Part shown: piece after piece, positions 1 through 8,233 of the stretch
Layout: each line of letters begins with the position of its first letter
Position numbering within the stretch: position 1 is the stretch's first letter
Assembly: GCA_947447465.1 (NCBI GenBank)
Contig: CANFKE010000035.1
Span: 1 to 44,029 of the forward strand
DNA length: 44,029 nt
Direction: 5' to 3'
Origin: Chitinophagaceae bacterium
GTDB taxonomy: Bacteria; Bacteroidota; Bacteroidia; Chitinophagales; Chitinophagaceae
The notes under the pieces: generated by a model
The model's input: the letters and a program-made list of their open reading frames with translations, nothing else
What the model was told of the DNA's origin: nothing
Databases searched by the model: none
Translations under genes and position numbers: made by a program

Positions 1-1046
1 AGGTGGAAAAACAGATCTTGCTTGATACCAGCCGCTTTGGCAATTGTCTTTAGGTGTTCATTGGTTTTCTGGTTGGTAATCACATTCCATTGGAAATCCA
101 TAACATCTTTTGTTGGCGAGTAGCGTTCTAGTATTCTTTGTGCCGGTGGCAACAAAGGAATAATGCTGATTATGCCGGTTTTCTGTCGGGGCTTATGAAT
201 ACATAAGCTTCCATCTGCCTCTCTTATCAGGTGCTTCCTCGAAAACTGTTTTACATCAATATAAGCCATACCGGTGTAACAAGAAAAAAGGAAGATGTCC
301 AAAGCTTGTTGCACTCCGTCCGTAAGATCTTTCAGCTTTTCAAGCATATTAATTTCATCAACACTTAGAAAACCCCTCATGACAAGCTTTGGCGCAATCT
401 TCAAACCAGCAAAAGGATCATTTTGAATCACACCGTTCTTTATTGCCGGCATAAGGACCGTTTTAAGGCACTTCAAATAATTTACACTAGTATTATGGCT
501 GTTTTTCTTCTCGGTCCTTAAATAATAAAAGAAGTCCATCAGAATGGCATTGGTGATCGACGATACAGAGATGTCATTGTTCCCAAACTTAAGTTTCAGA
601 AATCCTCTTATATGATTGATGCACCTATTGTACTTCTGTAACGTTGCTTTGGTGATGTCGACCCCAACCCGTTCCGTCAACTCAACCACTTTATCGTTCA
701 GGAACTCAATGATCGTCTCAGGAGCATCCTCTGTTCCCTTTATCTTCATTACATATTCATCAAGAGTAAAAGGTCGGCCACTATATTTCATTTCATCAAA
801 TGTCTCCCTGCATTTGTGCGAAATATCTTCCAGGTTGGCATTTAATCTTGCAGCCGGATTGCCTCCACCCGATAAACGTTGCATTGGCCCATCCCAAAAA
901 TCAGAATTGCAATATAGTCCCGTAAACACGTCGGCCCGTTGTCCGCGATATACAATTCTCAAAACAATCGGCGAATTACCCTCTTTATTTACATAGGTAG
1001 TTCGGCAGAAAAAGGAAAACTTGATTTCCAACAATAACAAATTCAT
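1..1046 (-). CDS. Tyrosine recombinase (site-specific integrase), 3' end cut by window
   Basis: The leftward reading frame opens with ATG at 1046-1044 and stays open to base 1, giving 348 residues with the C-terminus outside the window. The N-terminus (about residues 10-60; FSFFCRTTYVNKEGNSPIVL, then FTG) matches the arm-binding domain of Bacteroidota integrases. A SAM-like core-binding domain follows (about 100-210), then the catalytic domain. Visible catalytic-domain landmarks are CYTGMAYIDV around residue 261, the KTG of the catalytic beta-hairpin, and FFH at the very edge, the expected first His of the HxxRH box. The Arg I position is Ala (TGMAY instead of TGLR), a substitution known in CTnDOT-like and other Bacteroidota recombinases. 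The gene lies 3' of tRNA-Ser in the same orientation, as expected for an island integrase next to its attachment site. The catalytic Tyr cannot be seen. Confidence 0.93.
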   Translation of the reverse strand, partial: MNLLLLEIKFSFFCRTTYVNKEGNSPIVLRIVYRGQRADVFTGLYCNSDFWDGPMQRLSGGGNPAARLNANLEDISHKCRETFDEMKYSGRPFTLDEYVMKIKGTEDAPETIIEFLNDKVVELTERVGVDITKATLQKYNRCINHIRGFLKLKFGNNDISVSSITNAILMDFFYYLRTEKKNSHNTSVNYLKCLKTVLMPAIKNGVIQNDPFAGLKIAPKLVMRGFLSVDEINMLEKLKDLTDGVQQALDIFLFSCYTGMAYIDVKQFSRKHLIREADGSLCIHKPRQKTGIISIIPLLPPAQRILERYSPTKDVMDFQWNVITNQKTNEHLKTIAKAAGIKQDLFFH

Positions 1047-1079
1047 TTGTCCAAGATTAAAATGTAAAGGAATAACTTG

Positions 1080-1213
1080 GTGCAGAAGTGAAAGTGCAGT
1101 TGGGTGCAGGGAGATGCAATCGAGAAAGAAATAACAAAAAAGGCTAAAAAAATTACACCAAAATTACACCAAATGTGTCCGAAATGACACCAAAAGCGTG
1201 CATTTTGTTGCAC
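1080..1213. repeat. Short repeats between integrase and tRNA-Ser (candidate att arm sites)
   Basis: Three copies of GTGCAG start at 1080, 1094 and 1104. A perfect tandem pair of ATTACACCAAA occupies 1152-1162 and 1163-1173, with a degenerate third copy (ATGACACCAAA) at 1184-1194, two helical turns further on. An inverted pair GTGCA/TGCAC follows at 1198-1202 and 1209-1213. Clustered short repeats flanking an integrase gene resemble arm-type binding sites for recombinase or excisionase. That role is inferred from position only. Confidence 0.5.
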
Positions 1214-1237
1214 TTATTTACATTTTTCGTTAAACGT

Positions 1238-1270
1238 AAAACGCTGCAATTCATTGATTTGCAGCGTTTT
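1238..1270 (-). terminator. Hairpin downstream of tRNA-Ser
   Basis: A perfect 12-bp inverted repeat (AAAACGCTGCAA at 1238-1249 and its complement at 1259-1270) encloses a 9-nt loop. Read leftward it begins 14 nt past the tRNA 3' end, and the stem finishes in TTTT. It fits an intrinsic terminator for the tRNA. If an island has integrated at the tRNA 3' end, this hairpin is island-borne. Confidence 0.65.
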
Positions 1271-1284
1271 GCACATTTTTTAAG

Positions 1285-1373
1285 CGGAGGGAAAGGGATT
1301 CGAACCCTTGATACCCTTTGACAGGTATACACACTTTCCAGGCGTGCCTCTTCAACCACTCGAGCATCTCTCC
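1285..1373 (-). tRNA. tRNA-Ser(GGA)
   Basis: An 89-nt class II tRNA is encoded leftward. The acceptor 5' strand is GGAGAGA (1373-1367) and the D stem is CUC/GAG. The anticodon loop is CTGGAAA with anticodon GGA (complement of 1337-1339), closed by a 5-bp stem. A long variable arm (ATACC/GGTAT) and a T arm AAGGG-TTCGAAT-CCCTT follow. The acceptor 3' strand is TCCCTCC with discriminator G, and CCA is not encoded. Six of seven acceptor pairs form; position 5:68 is an A-C mismatch. The neighbouring integrase lies on its 3' side. Confidence 0.95.
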
Positions 1374-1388
1374 ATTTGTTGAGGGCTG

Positions 1389-1396
1389 CAAATGTA
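1389..1396 (-). promoter_or_regulatory. -7 element of tRNA-Ser promoter
   Basis: TACATTTG on the minus strand matches the Bacteroidota TAnnTTTG consensus exactly and ends 15 nt upstream of the tRNA 5' end. No convincing -33 TTTG is seen at the usual distance. Confidence 0.55.
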
Positions 1397-1534
1397 TGAA
1401 TTATTTGGGTCGGTGAGCGATTTTGAGGAAAGTAAATTTTAGCGGATAATGAAAAATCTACCCCTCAACAGGGTGATAATTACCATTTACCCATCCTTTA
1501 TCTTTACTTTAGAACTCCGAAATACAATACAATT

Positions 1535-2992
1535 ATGAATGAACAAGTAAGAAAGCTGGAACCTGCGGTTCTGTGGAATCATTTTGCAGACCTCAATGCA
1601 GTGCCACGTCCATCTAAAAAAGAGCAAAGAGTCATAGCTTTTATGAAAGCTTTTGGTGAGGGACTTGGGTTGCCTACATTGGAAGATGAAGCAGGTAATG
1701 TGGTGATAAAGAAACCTGCAACTCCCGGTATGGAGGATCGCCAGACCATAGTTATTCAGAGCCACCTGGACATGGTGCACCAAAAGAATAGTGATACTAC
1801 TTTCGACTTTGATAAGCAGGGTATTGAGATGTATGTTGATGGTGACTGGGTAAGGGCTAAGGGTACTACTCTGGGTGCGGATAATGGTATAGGTGTGGCG
1901 TCTATCATGTCGCTGTTGTCGTCGAGTGATATTCCACATCCTGCTATTGAAGCTTTATTCACCATAGATGAAGAAACGGGTATGACAGGTGCTCTGGAAT
2001 TGAAGGGTGGAGTGCTGACGGGTAAGATATTATTGAATCTGGATACGGAGGCTGATAATGAATTGACCATTGGTTGTGCAGGCGGTATAGATATAACTGC
2101 AACCGGCAATTATGAAATGGTAAAGCCGGCTAATACTGCGGCATTCACTATAGCTGTAAAAGGGCTGACAGGGGGACATTCGGGTGCAGATATACATCTG
2201 GGCAGGGGTAATGCCAATAAAATCATGAATCGCATATTGCTGACGCTAACCAAAGATCTGGCTATCAATATTGCCTCTGTCAATGGTGGTAGCTTGCGCA
2301 ATGCCATTCCGCGTGAATCGGTAGCTGTTATTGTAGCAGGAGAGGATAATATAGCTAAGGTAAAGAATGCTATTGCCAACTTTGATAAGATACTTAAGGA
2401 AGAGTACAGGGTTACAGATCCTAAGCTGGTAGTGAGTATTGAAGAGACAGCATTGCCAACACAGGTGATGGAAGCAGGATTTCAGCATAAGTTGCTGCGT
2501 GCGCTTTATGCATGCCCTAACGGCATTTATCGAATGAGTCCAGAGATACAGGGATTGGTGCAGACGTCTAATAATCTGGCTCGGGTACTCGTAACAGATG
2601 GTGCATATAGTTTACAATGCCTTACTCGCAGCTCTGTAGATACAGAGAAATATGATCTTACTGCTGCTATAGGAAGTACATTTGAGCTTATGGATGCTGA
2701 TCTGACATTCAGTGGTGTTTATCCGGGTTGGGCTCCGAAGCCGGGTTCTCCGATCGTTCAACTTATGTCCGGTCTCTATAAGGAGATGTTCCATGAGGAA
2801 GCTCATGTTAATGCCGTCCATGCAGGTCTTGAATGCGGCATACTTGGTACTAATTATCCGGATATGGAGATGATCTCTTTTGGTCCTAATATTACAGGTG
2901 CTCACTCTCCTGACGAAAGCGCACAGATATCATCAGTTCAAAAGTATTGGTCTTATTTATTGGAGACTTTAAAGAGAATACCGAAGAACTAA
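1535..2992 (+). CDS. pepD: Cytosol aminoacyl-histidine (Xaa-His) dipeptidase, M20 family
   Basis: The 485-residue length is the usual one for PepD. Metal-site motifs are in order: SHLDMVH with His77 and Asp79, GADNGIG with the bridging Asp116, DEETGMTG with Glu146/Glu147, and LNLDTE with Asp170. The lid/dimerisation domain lies in the middle, and GAHSPDE near the C-terminus carries the last metal-binding His. Family knowledge: a cytoplasmic zinc dipeptidase cleaving Xaa-His (carnosine-type) and other dipeptides. There is no signal peptide. A near-consensus -7 element (TATCTTTA, 1499-1506) lies 28 nt before ATG, and a strong hairpin follows the gene, so it is probably monocistronic. Confidence 0.93.
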   Translation: MNEQVRKLEPAVLWNHFADLNAVPRPSKKEQRVIAFMKAFGEGLGLPTLEDEAGNVVIKKPATPGMEDRQTIVIQSHLDMVHQKNSDTTFDFDKQGIEMYVDGDWVRAKGTTLGADNGIGVASIMSLLSSSDIPHPAIEALFTIDEETGMTGALELKGGVLTGKILLNLDTEADNELTIGCAGGIDITATGNYEMVKPANTAAFTIAVKGLTGGHSGADIHLGRGNANKIMNRILLTLTKDLAINIASVNGGSLRNAIPRESVAVIVAGEDNIAKVKNAIANFDKILKEEYRVTDPKLVVSIEETALPTQVMEAGFQHKLLRALYACPNGIYRMSPEIQGLVQTSNNLARVLVTDGAYSLQCLTRSSVDTEKYDLTAAIGSTFELMDADLTFSGVYPGWAPKPGSPIVQLMSGLYKEMFHEEAHVNAVHAGLECGILGTNYPDMEMISFGPNITGAHSPDESAQISSVQKYWSYLLETLKRIPKN

Positions 2993-3005
2993 TTGATTTT
3001 AAATA

Positions 3006-3050
3006 AAAAAGTAAAAAGCTGCGGAAATCATACCGCAGCTTTTACTTTTT
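3006..3050. terminator. Bidirectional terminator between pepD and tatD
   Basis: A long inverted repeat has the core AAGCTGCGG/CCGCAGCTT with an 8-nt loop, flanked by complementary A- and T-rich arms and a single bulge. The T tract on the right serves pepD, and its mirror serves the leftward tatD group. Confidence 0.85.
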
Positions 3051-3112
3051 ACATAGAAATTATAGAGTCAACTACCTACCCTCAGGTTTGGTGCAGATGT
3101 ATATTATAAAGT

Positions 3113-3874
3113 CTAGGCTTTGAATAATAATTCAGCATTTGCAGTAGTGATACTTGCTACGTCCAGATAGGGTAGCTCCAAAATCTCTGCTACCTTTACC
3201 GCTATTACCGGTATATAACTACTTTCATTGCGTTTCCCTCTGTATGGCACAGGTGCCAGATAGGGTGCATCTGTTTCCAGTACCAGATGACCAGCACCTA
3301 TTTCTTTAAGTGTGTCTGGCAAGGTGCTTTTTTTGTAAGTTAGTGCGCCGCCTATACCCAGATAGAAGCCTAGTTCCATTATCTGTTTTGCTTCATCTGT
3401 AGTGCCGCTGAAGCAGTGGAAAACACCTGTCAGTTTCCCGTTTTGTTTTCTTCGAACAATGTCAATACAATCTTGAGTGCTGCTGCGACTATGAATGACA
3501 ATAGGCAAGTCGTATTGCAGAGCAAGGTCTATTTGTCTTTCAAAGGCTGATATCTGTTGATCTTTGAACGTCATATCCCAATAGTAATCCAGGCCAATTT
3601 CACCAACGGCATAAAACTTCCTTTCATTCAGCCACTTTTCTACTATTGCCAGTTCATCTGTATAGTTCTCCTTCACATAAGTAGGATGCAACCCCATCAT
3701 GGGCATACAGTTTGCCGGCCATTGGTCAGCCAGTTGCAGCATACCAGCTATTGTGCTGCTGTCGCAGTTGGGCATATACATGCGGTTTACACCGGCATCA
3801 ATAGCACGTTGTATCTGTTGTTCATCAATGATCAGTGTTTCGTCGTATAGGTGGGTATGAGTATCTATGTACAT
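3113..3874 (-). CDS. tatD: TatD family metal-dependent DNase/hydrolase
   Basis: A 253-residue TIM-barrel amidohydrolase. The diagnostic TatD motifs are all present in order: N-terminal DTHTH (His6 and His8), GEIGLDYYW with the bridging Glu, VIHSR, FHCFSG and ETDAPYLAP. Family knowledge: TatD enzymes are Mg-dependent cytosolic 3'-5' exonucleases/DNases linked to repair. This is the last gene of a leftward group; its ATG follows the stop of the deacetylase gene with a single base between, implying translational coupling. A bidirectional terminator follows. Confidence 0.93.
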   Translation of the reverse strand: MYIDTHTHLYDETLIIDEQQIQRAIDAGVNRMYMPNCDSSTIAGMLQLADQWPANCMPMMGLHPTYVKENYTDELAIVEKWLNERKFYAVGEIGLDYYWDMTFKDQQISAFERQIDLALQYDLPIVIHSRSSTQDCIDIVRRKQNGKLTGVFHCFSGTTDEAKQIMELGFYLGIGGALTYKKSTLPDTLKEIGAGHLVLETDAPYLAPVPYRGKRNESSYIPVIAVKVAEILELPYLDVASITTANAELLFKA

Positions 3875-3875
3875 T

Positions 3876-4511
3876 TTATATGGGTAATGATTTTAATTGC
3901 CAGCCCATAGCTTTACAATGTTCCAGCACTTTGGGCAGGGCATAGTGCATCCTGTCCCAAGCTTTCTCGCTGTCATGAAAAACTATTATAGAGCCCGGCT
4001 GCATATGGTTAAGTGCATGTGCAGCGCATTGTTGTGGTGTAATGTTTTTATCAAAGTCGCCTGTAATAATATCCCACATGTATATTTTCCATGCAGGACG
4101 GGCAGTGATCAATTTTCTAGCCTGGGTAAGTTTTATTCTGCCATATGGGGGGCGGAAGATCTTATTACTGATCACCTGTGCGGCCTTGGTAATGTTCTTC
4201 AGGTAAGTATAGTTCTCGTTCTTCCATCCGTTGATGTGGTCAAATGTATGGTTGCCTGTCACATGACCTTCAGCCAATATGCGGTTATACATTTCGTTAT
4301 GCAGCACCACATTATTACCTACGCAGAAGAAGGTGGCTTTAGCATCATATTTGGCCAGCTCATCTAGAACAAAAGCTGTTGCGGCAGGGTGGGGGCCATC
4401 ATCAAATGTCAGGTATATAGCAGGTTCACCACCCACAGGCATATCCCATATTATTTCTTTGGGAAAGAGTTTTTTCAGCCACTGGGGTGTTTTTACCCAA
4501 TACGATACCAT
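3876..4511 (-). CDS. Polysaccharide deacetylase (NodB homology domain)
   Basis: This 211-residue protein is essentially one NodB (carbohydrate esterase 4) domain. Motif 1 is TFDDGPHP with Asp37 (base) and Asp38 (metal). Motif 2 is GNHTFDH with His88 and His92 as metal ligands. Motif 3 is RPPYGR (120-125), motif 4 is around MWDIITGDFD, and VFHD has His179. No signal peptide or membrane segment is evident, so it could act in the cytoplasm or be exported by another route. The substrate cannot be told from sequence; peptidoglycan or another N-acetylated glycan is usual for the family. It lies between batE (29-nt gap) and tatD (1-nt gap), probably in one transcript. Confidence 0.88.
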   Translation of the reverse strand: MVSYWVKTPQWLKKLFPKEIIWDMPVGGEPAIYLTFDDGPHPAATAFVLDELAKYDAKATFFCVGNNVVLHNEMYNRILAEGHVTGNHTFDHINGWKNENYTYLKNITKAAQVISNKIFRPPYGRIKLTQARKLITARPAWKIYMWDIITGDFDKNITPQQCAAHALNHMQPGSIIVFHDSEKAWDRMHYALPKVLEHCKAMGWQLKSLPI

Positions 4512-4540
4512 GTTGTAAATTTAAAGGATTTCCCCAATCC

Positions 4541-5317
4541 TCAGATTTTATTTATCAGGCTTTGCTGCACCCAGCCTCTGCGGCCATCAGGTAGTATCAC
4601 TTCAACATACTCGCCGCGAGTATTGTTTATTTTTACTGTTGTGCCTTCAGGTATCAGGCTTAAAGGCTTTCCTTTCATGTCTGCATTCATCAAAGGAGCA
4701 TCATTCAGCATGATCACACCTTTATGGCTGTCGCCGACATTTTGAGCAGAGAAGAACGCCAGTGTTAATATACAAAGCCATACCAATACCAATATGCCCA
4801 TGAGCTGTGTAGGGATGATGGTCACACCGGTCTTTCTTGTTCGGTTTACCAACATTATCAGGATCAGGGTAATGAATGTTACTAATGCCAGTACAGCCCA
4901 GATATTAGCCGCAGAACCTTTAGTGAGACTGTGCCACCATTCTATGAAGAATATATCCTGCAGGCTCTGAATATGGTTGCTAATGCGATTTTGTGCAAGG
5001 ATCAGGTTTTCTCGTGCTTCTTTATGGTTGGGATCCAGATGGAGCGCTCGTTCATAATTTAGTACTGCCGGTGCTACCTGATTCAGTCTGTAATATGTAT
5101 TACCCAGGTTGTAATAAACATCAGCAATTTCCGGGTGCGCTGCGACTACTTTTTCAAAATATACCAGTGCACTATCATATTGTTTTACCTGAAACAATTG
5201 ATTTGCTTTGTTCCAATACACATTGCCTGTGTCTGTGGCCAATGCACCAACTGACGATAAAATTATCATAACTACGGTCAGTAATGTGATCCTCATTGAT
5301 GCCGTGGTCGATGTCAT
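4541..5317 (-). CDS. batE: BatE-like protein: TPR, two membrane helices, SH3 domain
   Basis: 258 residues. A signal-like hydrophobic N-terminus (about 8-28) is followed by TPR repeats (about 32-125; motifs VYYNLGNTYYRLNQVAPAVL and ALHLDPNHKEA). Two membrane helices follow (about 138-158 and 172-191), then a C-terminal bacterial SH3 domain (about 200-258) ending GWVQQSLINKI. This TPR-TM-TM-SH3 order is typical of BatE in Bacteroidota Bat (aerotolerance) loci. The gene is directly downstream of batD (87-nt gap), which supports the call. The molecular role of Bat proteins is not settled; they form envelope complexes linked to stress tolerance. Confidence 0.85.
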   Translation of the reverse strand: MTSTTASMRITLLTVVMIILSSVGALATDTGNVYWNKANQLFQVKQYDSALVYFEKVVAAHPEIADVYYNLGNTYYRLNQVAPAVLNYERALHLDPNHKEARENLILAQNRISNHIQSLQDIFFIEWWHSLTKGSAANIWAVLALVTFITLILIMLVNRTRKTGVTIIPTQLMGILVLVWLCILTLAFFSAQNVGDSHKGVIMLNDAPLMNADMKGKPLSLIPEGTTVKINNTRGEYVEVILPDGRRGWVQQSLINKI

Positions 5318-5404
5318 TTTGATATTGTATTTATTATAAGTGGTTAGTTGATCGTTATTTTTACTTCTAATATCCGTATGAACTTTGTTTGTCTCATCAA
5401 AGAT

Positions 5405-7450
5405 CTAGATCACCCCTTCAAGGTCGCTAATCACTTTCATGGCTGCCTCATAAGTGTGGTTCATATCGTTCTTGCCTCCGGTAGCATATAGGGCTGTTTC
5501 ACACTCCCATATCACATCTTCAAATTGTTGTTGTATCAATTGCGGCACTTTACGTTCGGCAAATGCAGATCTTGCAGTATCTCTTGATAATGATGATAAA
5601 GGTATATGTAATTTGTCGCTCAGGTATAGCCATATAGCTTTTGAAACTTCTTCATGAAAGGCAGTTTTTTTCTGTTCTGCCAATAGTTTTTTAGCAGTAA
5701 TAAGTCTTTGTAATGCTATCTTATTAGCTTTCTTCTGTCTTACCATTGCATTATCCTGCTCATCACTCTTCTTGCGCCATACCAATAGTCCGAGGAAGGC
5801 AAGTACGGGTAAAGCATATAGAGACCAGTAAACAGGCGATTCAAATAAAGGCTTTTTTCTGATCCCTAATTCATTGAGCCCCTTAGTTACGTTAGTATGT
5901 ATATCTTTTACTGCTACCGAATTATTCTCAGTTGTTTTACCCGGTGTGTAGTGTTTGCCGGGAGTTACATGTAGTTTGACGGGTTCGGTACTGGCACTTA
6001 CATATTCCCCTTTTACTGCATCGTAATAGGTAAATGGAATAGCAGGGATTTCATAATCGCCCGGAGTTTGTGGCGTTATGGCGTAAGTAAGTATTTTAGA
6101 ACCGCTTATTGTGGTACTGCGACCTGTAATGGTATCCACTACCACAGGGTCGTAAGTGTTTATGCCGTTTGGCAGGTTGAGTTTAGGAGGAACGATCAAT
6201 TTCAGATTACCACTACCATTGATCGTAACAGTAAATGTGGCTACATCATCAGTCGTCAATTCTTTCTTATCCAGTTTGGTTGTTACGATAAATTTGCCGA
6301 CCGCACCGCCATAGTCCTGTGGTTTATCTTTTTCCGGTAATGCCAGTACATTTATTTTTACCGGCGGGTTTTTGAGTGTTATTGCCACATCTCTGTAAAC
6401 AGTGGCATTATAATAGGCATTGTTGAATACAGGGTCATTCATCATCAATGTACCACCGCCAAACGGATTGATGAAGTCATCTGCTACACGGCGGCGAACT
6501 TGCTGTAATATCTTTGCTGCTCCTTTTATTTCTACCGGATCTAGTTCCAGTGCTCCTGCCTGTTGAGGGAATAAGGCAAGTTTCTTGATCAGGAACACCT
6601 GATATTTTTTACCATCAACAACTTCAATAGTAGGTTTTGGTTGAGGAATATCGAAGTATTCCACCCAGAAACCATTTAGGTTAGGTAGTCCGCTGAGTCC
6701 TGCTTCGAATGGTATTCGTGAATATAGCTTATAACTGGCAGTTATCTGTTCACCCACATGTACTTTACTCTTATCAACAGTTACCCTTACAAAAATATCT
6801 TTCTTTAATTGAGCTTCATCAATGGGTTGCTCTGCAGGTTGCTGTTTTCCCTGAGGTGCCTGCTGTGGCAATGGTCGTCCGCCACTTGTCGGTGGAGGTG
6901 TCATCATTTGCTGTATCTGAGCTTGATGAATGCGTTGTAATTGGGCCTGCAATTGTTGAAATTGAGCGATCTGCTGTTGAAATTGGGCCATTGGGTCATC
7001 GTCCTCATCCCCCATCATTTGGGCAGGCCTTCTTTGTTGCTTTGGTGCCAGAGAGCCGGGAACTACTTCAATGGTTATCGGGTTAGATTGATAGACATGT
7101 CCGGAGGCATCTCTTGCTGATGCGGGTGGGATGGTGATCTTACCTTCTTTATTTGGTCTAACTATATAACTAACCTTTATTGAGTTAGTTCTGACACCAT
7201 TATCTATTGAAATGCTTTGAGAACCATAAGGTCCTTCCAGTAATGTAAAATCACCGAAGCCGTTGGGCTTTACTTCCTGCAGGTTATCTACATTACGCAC
7301 TACATAATCTAATTGCACCCTGTCCTTAATACCGATCCTGGGTGATGATGGGGTTGCAATAAATGCTACCTGCGCCCATGCATGGCAACAACCCCCTAGA
7401 ACTAAAAGGAATAGTATGTTACAACGCCACATATGTTTAATGTGATTCAT
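5405..7450 (-). CDS. batD: BatD family protein (oxygen tolerance)
   Basis: 681 residues with a signal peptide (about 1-27, ending CHAWA-Q). The long periplasmic part consists of repeated Ig-like beta domains. A Gln/Pro/Met-rich low-complexity linker (about 150-215, with runs such as QFQQQIAQFQQLQAQLQ) separates the first domain from the rest. A membrane helix near 546-563 (SLYALPVLAFLGLLVW) is followed by a charged helical cytoplasmic tail. This is the BatD architecture. An exact -7 element (TAATTTTG, minus strand, 7464-7471) lies just upstream, so transcription appears to start here. No moxR, DUF58, batA, batB or batC lies upstream in this window, unlike the canonical operon. Confidence 0.88.
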   Translation of the reverse strand: MNHIKHMWRCNILFLLVLGGCCHAWAQVAFIATPSSPRIGIKDRVQLDYVVRNVDNLQEVKPNGFGDFTLLEGPYGSQSISIDNGVRTNSIKVSYIVRPNKEGKITIPPASARDASGHVYQSNPITIEVVPGSLAPKQQRRPAQMMGDEDDDPMAQFQQQIAQFQQLQAQLQRIHQAQIQQMMTPPPTSGGRPLPQQAPQGKQQPAEQPIDEAQLKKDIFVRVTVDKSKVHVGEQITASYKLYSRIPFEAGLSGLPNLNGFWVEYFDIPQPKPTIEVVDGKKYQVFLIKKLALFPQQAGALELDPVEIKGAAKILQQVRRRVADDFINPFGGGTLMMNDPVFNNAYYNATVYRDVAITLKNPPVKINVLALPEKDKPQDYGGAVGKFIVTTKLDKKELTTDDVATFTVTINGSGNLKLIVPPKLNLPNGINTYDPVVVDTITGRSTTISGSKILTYAITPQTPGDYEIPAIPFTYYDAVKGEYVSASTEPVKLHVTPGKHYTPGKTTENNSVAVKDIHTNVTKGLNELGIRKKPLFESPVYWSLYALPVLAFLGLLVWRKKSDEQDNAMVRQKKANKIALQRLITAKKLLAEQKKTAFHEEVSKAIWLYLSDKLHIPLSSLSRDTARSAFAERKVPQLIQQQFEDVIWECETALYATGGKNDMNHTYEAAMKVISDLEGVI

Positions 7451-7463
7451 ATTTAGGTACGCA

Positions 7464-7471
7464 CAAAATTA
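7464..7471 (-). promoter_or_regulatory. -7 element of batD promoter
   Basis: TAATTTTG on the minus strand is an exact TAnnTTTG match 13 nt before the batD start codon. A TTTTC sequence lies about 19 nt further upstream in the -33 position. It marks batD as the first gene of its transcript. Confidence 0.55.
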
Positions 7472-7528
7472 ATTTGATTGTTCATCTATCAGAAAAAGCA
7501 GTGGTTAAACCTACGTTAAAAAGAATTT

Positions 7529-8233
7529 TTATAAGTCGCCTTTAACAGGTCTCATTACTATTGTTTCCACATTAGCCTGTAGAGATAGATTGGCTGATGC
7601 CCAAAGCATGTTGGCCACGTCATCTGCTTCCATAATTCTTTCAGTTGTCACACCGCTTCCTTCCCAAGATGGAGTATATGTAGCCCCCGGACAAATAGCT
7701 GTGACCTTGATATTAAATGGTTTCAATTCTTCTCTCAGATTGTCAGAAAAGCCCAACAGGGCATATTTGGTTATACTATATGATCCCCCATTTGGGTAAG
7801 CCTTTAAGCTGGCTACAGAACACATGTTGAATATATGTCCGCTACCTGCTTTTTTCATTGCAGGTGCTATAGCCCTTGTGAGGTGATAGGCACTATACAC
7901 GTTTACCCCCATCAATGTCTCTAGTCTTCCTTCAGGTTCGTCGCATATCTCGCCCGGTAAGAATGCCCCCGCATTATTTACCAGAAAATCAATTGTGGGA
8001 AATGCCTGAAGCACAACTTTACCGAAATTTTCGGTCTCAATTTTATCGCTCAGGTCAGCAGAATGAGCAATGATCTGTGCTTCTGGATATTGTGCAGACC
8101 ATTCTTCGGCAAGAAGGGCCAGTTTTTCTTTGTTACGGGCGCAAATGGCTATAGAGCATCCCTGTGCTAATAATTTACCTGCAATGGCTTTCCCTATTCC
8201 CTGCGTGGCTCCTGTTATTACTGCGTATGGCAT
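7529..8233 (-). CDS. Short-chain dehydrogenase/reductase (SDR)
   Basis: 234 residues forming a single Rossmann domain. The cofactor motif TGATQGIG is at 7-14 and NNAG at 86-89. The catalytic Ser139 (CSVAS), Tyr152 and Lys156 (YSITK) are all present. CARNKEK after beta-2 suggests NADP(H) preference. Family knowledge: classical SDRs of this size include 3-oxoacyl-ACP reductases and sepiapterin/dihydropterin-type reductases; the substrate cannot be assigned. It is leftward, with batD beginning 78 nt downstream under its own promoter. Confidence 0.9.
   Translation of the reverse strand: MPYAVITGATQGIGKAIAGKLLAQGCSIAICARNKEKLALLAEEWSAQYPEAQIIAHSADLSDKIETENFGKVVLQAFPTIDFLVNNAGAFLPGEICDEPEGRLETLMGVNVYSAYHLTRAIAPAMKKAGSGHIFNMCSVASLKAYPNGGSYSITKYALLGFSDNLREELKPFNIKVTAICPGATYTPSWEGSGVTTERIMEADDVANMLWASANLSLQANVETIVMRPVKGDL

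Noticed and set aside
616..996. Rightward open frame of 126 codons
   Set aside because: It is antisense to the integrase gene, whose leftward frame matches a known family throughout.
1153..1359. Leftward open frame of 68 codons
   Set aside because: It reads through the tRNA-Ser gene and its terminator; the RNA gene explains the sequence.
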